Source: Chitinophaga pinensis
Lineage (GTDB): Bacteria > Bacteroidota > Bacteroidia > Flavobacteriales_D > Crocinitomicaceae
DNA: 6,691 nt
Direction of reading: 5' to 3'
Assembly: GCA_945870115.1 (NCBI GenBank)
Contig: CAMBRH010000197.1
Span: 1 to 6,691 of the forward strand
Below the pieces are notes generated by a model. That model was given only the letters and a program-made list of their open reading frames with translations. It was not told the DNA's origin and searched no databases. Of this stretch, positions 6,449 through 6,691 are shown one piece after another. Both the position numbers and the translations under genes were made by a program. Each line of letters starts with the position of its first letter. Within the stretch, counting starts at the first letter, position 1.

Positions 6449-6691
6449 GGCTCGCTTAAAAAATAAAAATTTGGAAGAAAAAGATTACATAAAAGACTTG
6501 TTTTCGGAGAAATTAGGAAATCAATCAGCTAAGGTAAATCCAGAGTTGTGGACTTCTATTTCTTCTAAAATTGCAACAAATGCTGTTGTGAGTTCTGGCG
6601 TATCTTTGACTTCAAAATTATTGATTGGACTTGGAACTGCAGCAAGTATTACTGTTGCAACATTTTTCTTAACAAATGATAGCAAAGAAAA
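6447..6691 (+). CDS. Probable membrane anti-sigma factor (5' part, cut by window edge; start uncertain)
   Basis: The frame is open from a TGA at 6429-6431 to the right edge. It encodes a hydrophilic segment (EEKDYIKDLFSEKLGN, then VNPELWTSISSKI), a serine/alanine-rich linker, and one hydrophobic segment (KLLIGLGTAASITVATFFL, about residues 57-75 from the 6447 start). A short cytoplasmic N-terminal part with a conserved acidic/Trp motif followed by a single membrane helix, placed directly after an ECF sigma gene, is typical of anti-sigma factors in this phylum, which hold the sigma factor at the membrane. There is no ATG in frame: possible starts are TTG at 6435, 6447 or 6471. I give 6447 because it keeps the KNKNLEEKDYI segment; 6471 has the better A-rich leader. 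A real or sequencing frameshift upstream is the alternative. The sensory domain would lie beyond the window. Confidence 0.72.
   Translation, partial: MARLKNKNLEEKDYIKDLFSEKLGNQSAKVNPELWTSISSKIATNAVVSSGVSLTSKLLIGLGTAASITVATFFLTNDSKE

Noticed and set aside
6442..6459. ATG 6442 as the anti-sigma start with a homopolymer length error
   Set aside because: A base gained in the A-run at 6458-6463 does not help because the in-frame TAA (6457-6459) comes first; an error would have to lie upstream of it.

Overview
The window is very AT-rich (a hand count over 901-1260 gives about 18% G+C) and looks like a chromosomal segment from a bacterium of the Bacteroidetes, most probably the family Flavobacteriaceae. 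Evidence for this is the lack of Shine-Dalgarno leaders, A-rich leaders instead, promoter elements of the TTG / TAnnTTTG type, signal peptides ending in FSQ or YSQ, and the protein families present (TlpA-like proteins with long N-terminal beta regions, M28 peptidases, and a family-typical ECF sigma / anti-sigma pair).

Layout. 1-768 (minus strand) is the 5' end of a membrane sensor gene, probably a histidine kinase, cut by the window edge. 769-1380 is a long gene-free stretch. It holds two exact matches to the DnaA box consensus TTATNCACA in inverted orientation and five one-mismatch copies of a single form, plus a plausible minus-strand promoter. It is a candidate replication origin or DnaA-controlled regulatory region, and the most interesting signal here. 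1381-4554 (plus strand) is a compact three-gene run: rpiB (ribose-5-phosphate isomerase B), an exported M28 zinc peptidase, and a TPR protein whose N-terminal half looks like a metalloprotease domain that has lost its HExxH motif. It converges with a minus-strand gene (4570-5793) for an exported TlpA-like thioredoxin-fold protein that starts with TTG and carries a duplicated N-terminal beta domain.

That gene diverges from an ECF sigma factor gene (5888-6424). The 94-bp gap between them holds two back-to-back promoters that appear to overlap: a housekeeping-type promoter for the thioredoxin-like gene and an ECF-type promoter for the sigma gene. The sigma gene is followed by the beginning of a probable membrane anti-sigma factor that runs off the window. 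Its junction with the sigma gene is unusual: three out-of-frame ATGA starts in a short repeat, and no ATG in the anti-sigma frame.

How they may work together (inference): rpiB, the peptidase and the TPR gene are spaced closely enough to be co-transcribed but share no obvious pathway. The sigma / anti-sigma pair is a self-contained signalling unit with likely autoregulation, and its promoter overlap may link it to the envelope thioredoxin-like protein. No RNA genes, insertion sequences, CRISPR arrays or clear hairpin terminators were seen.
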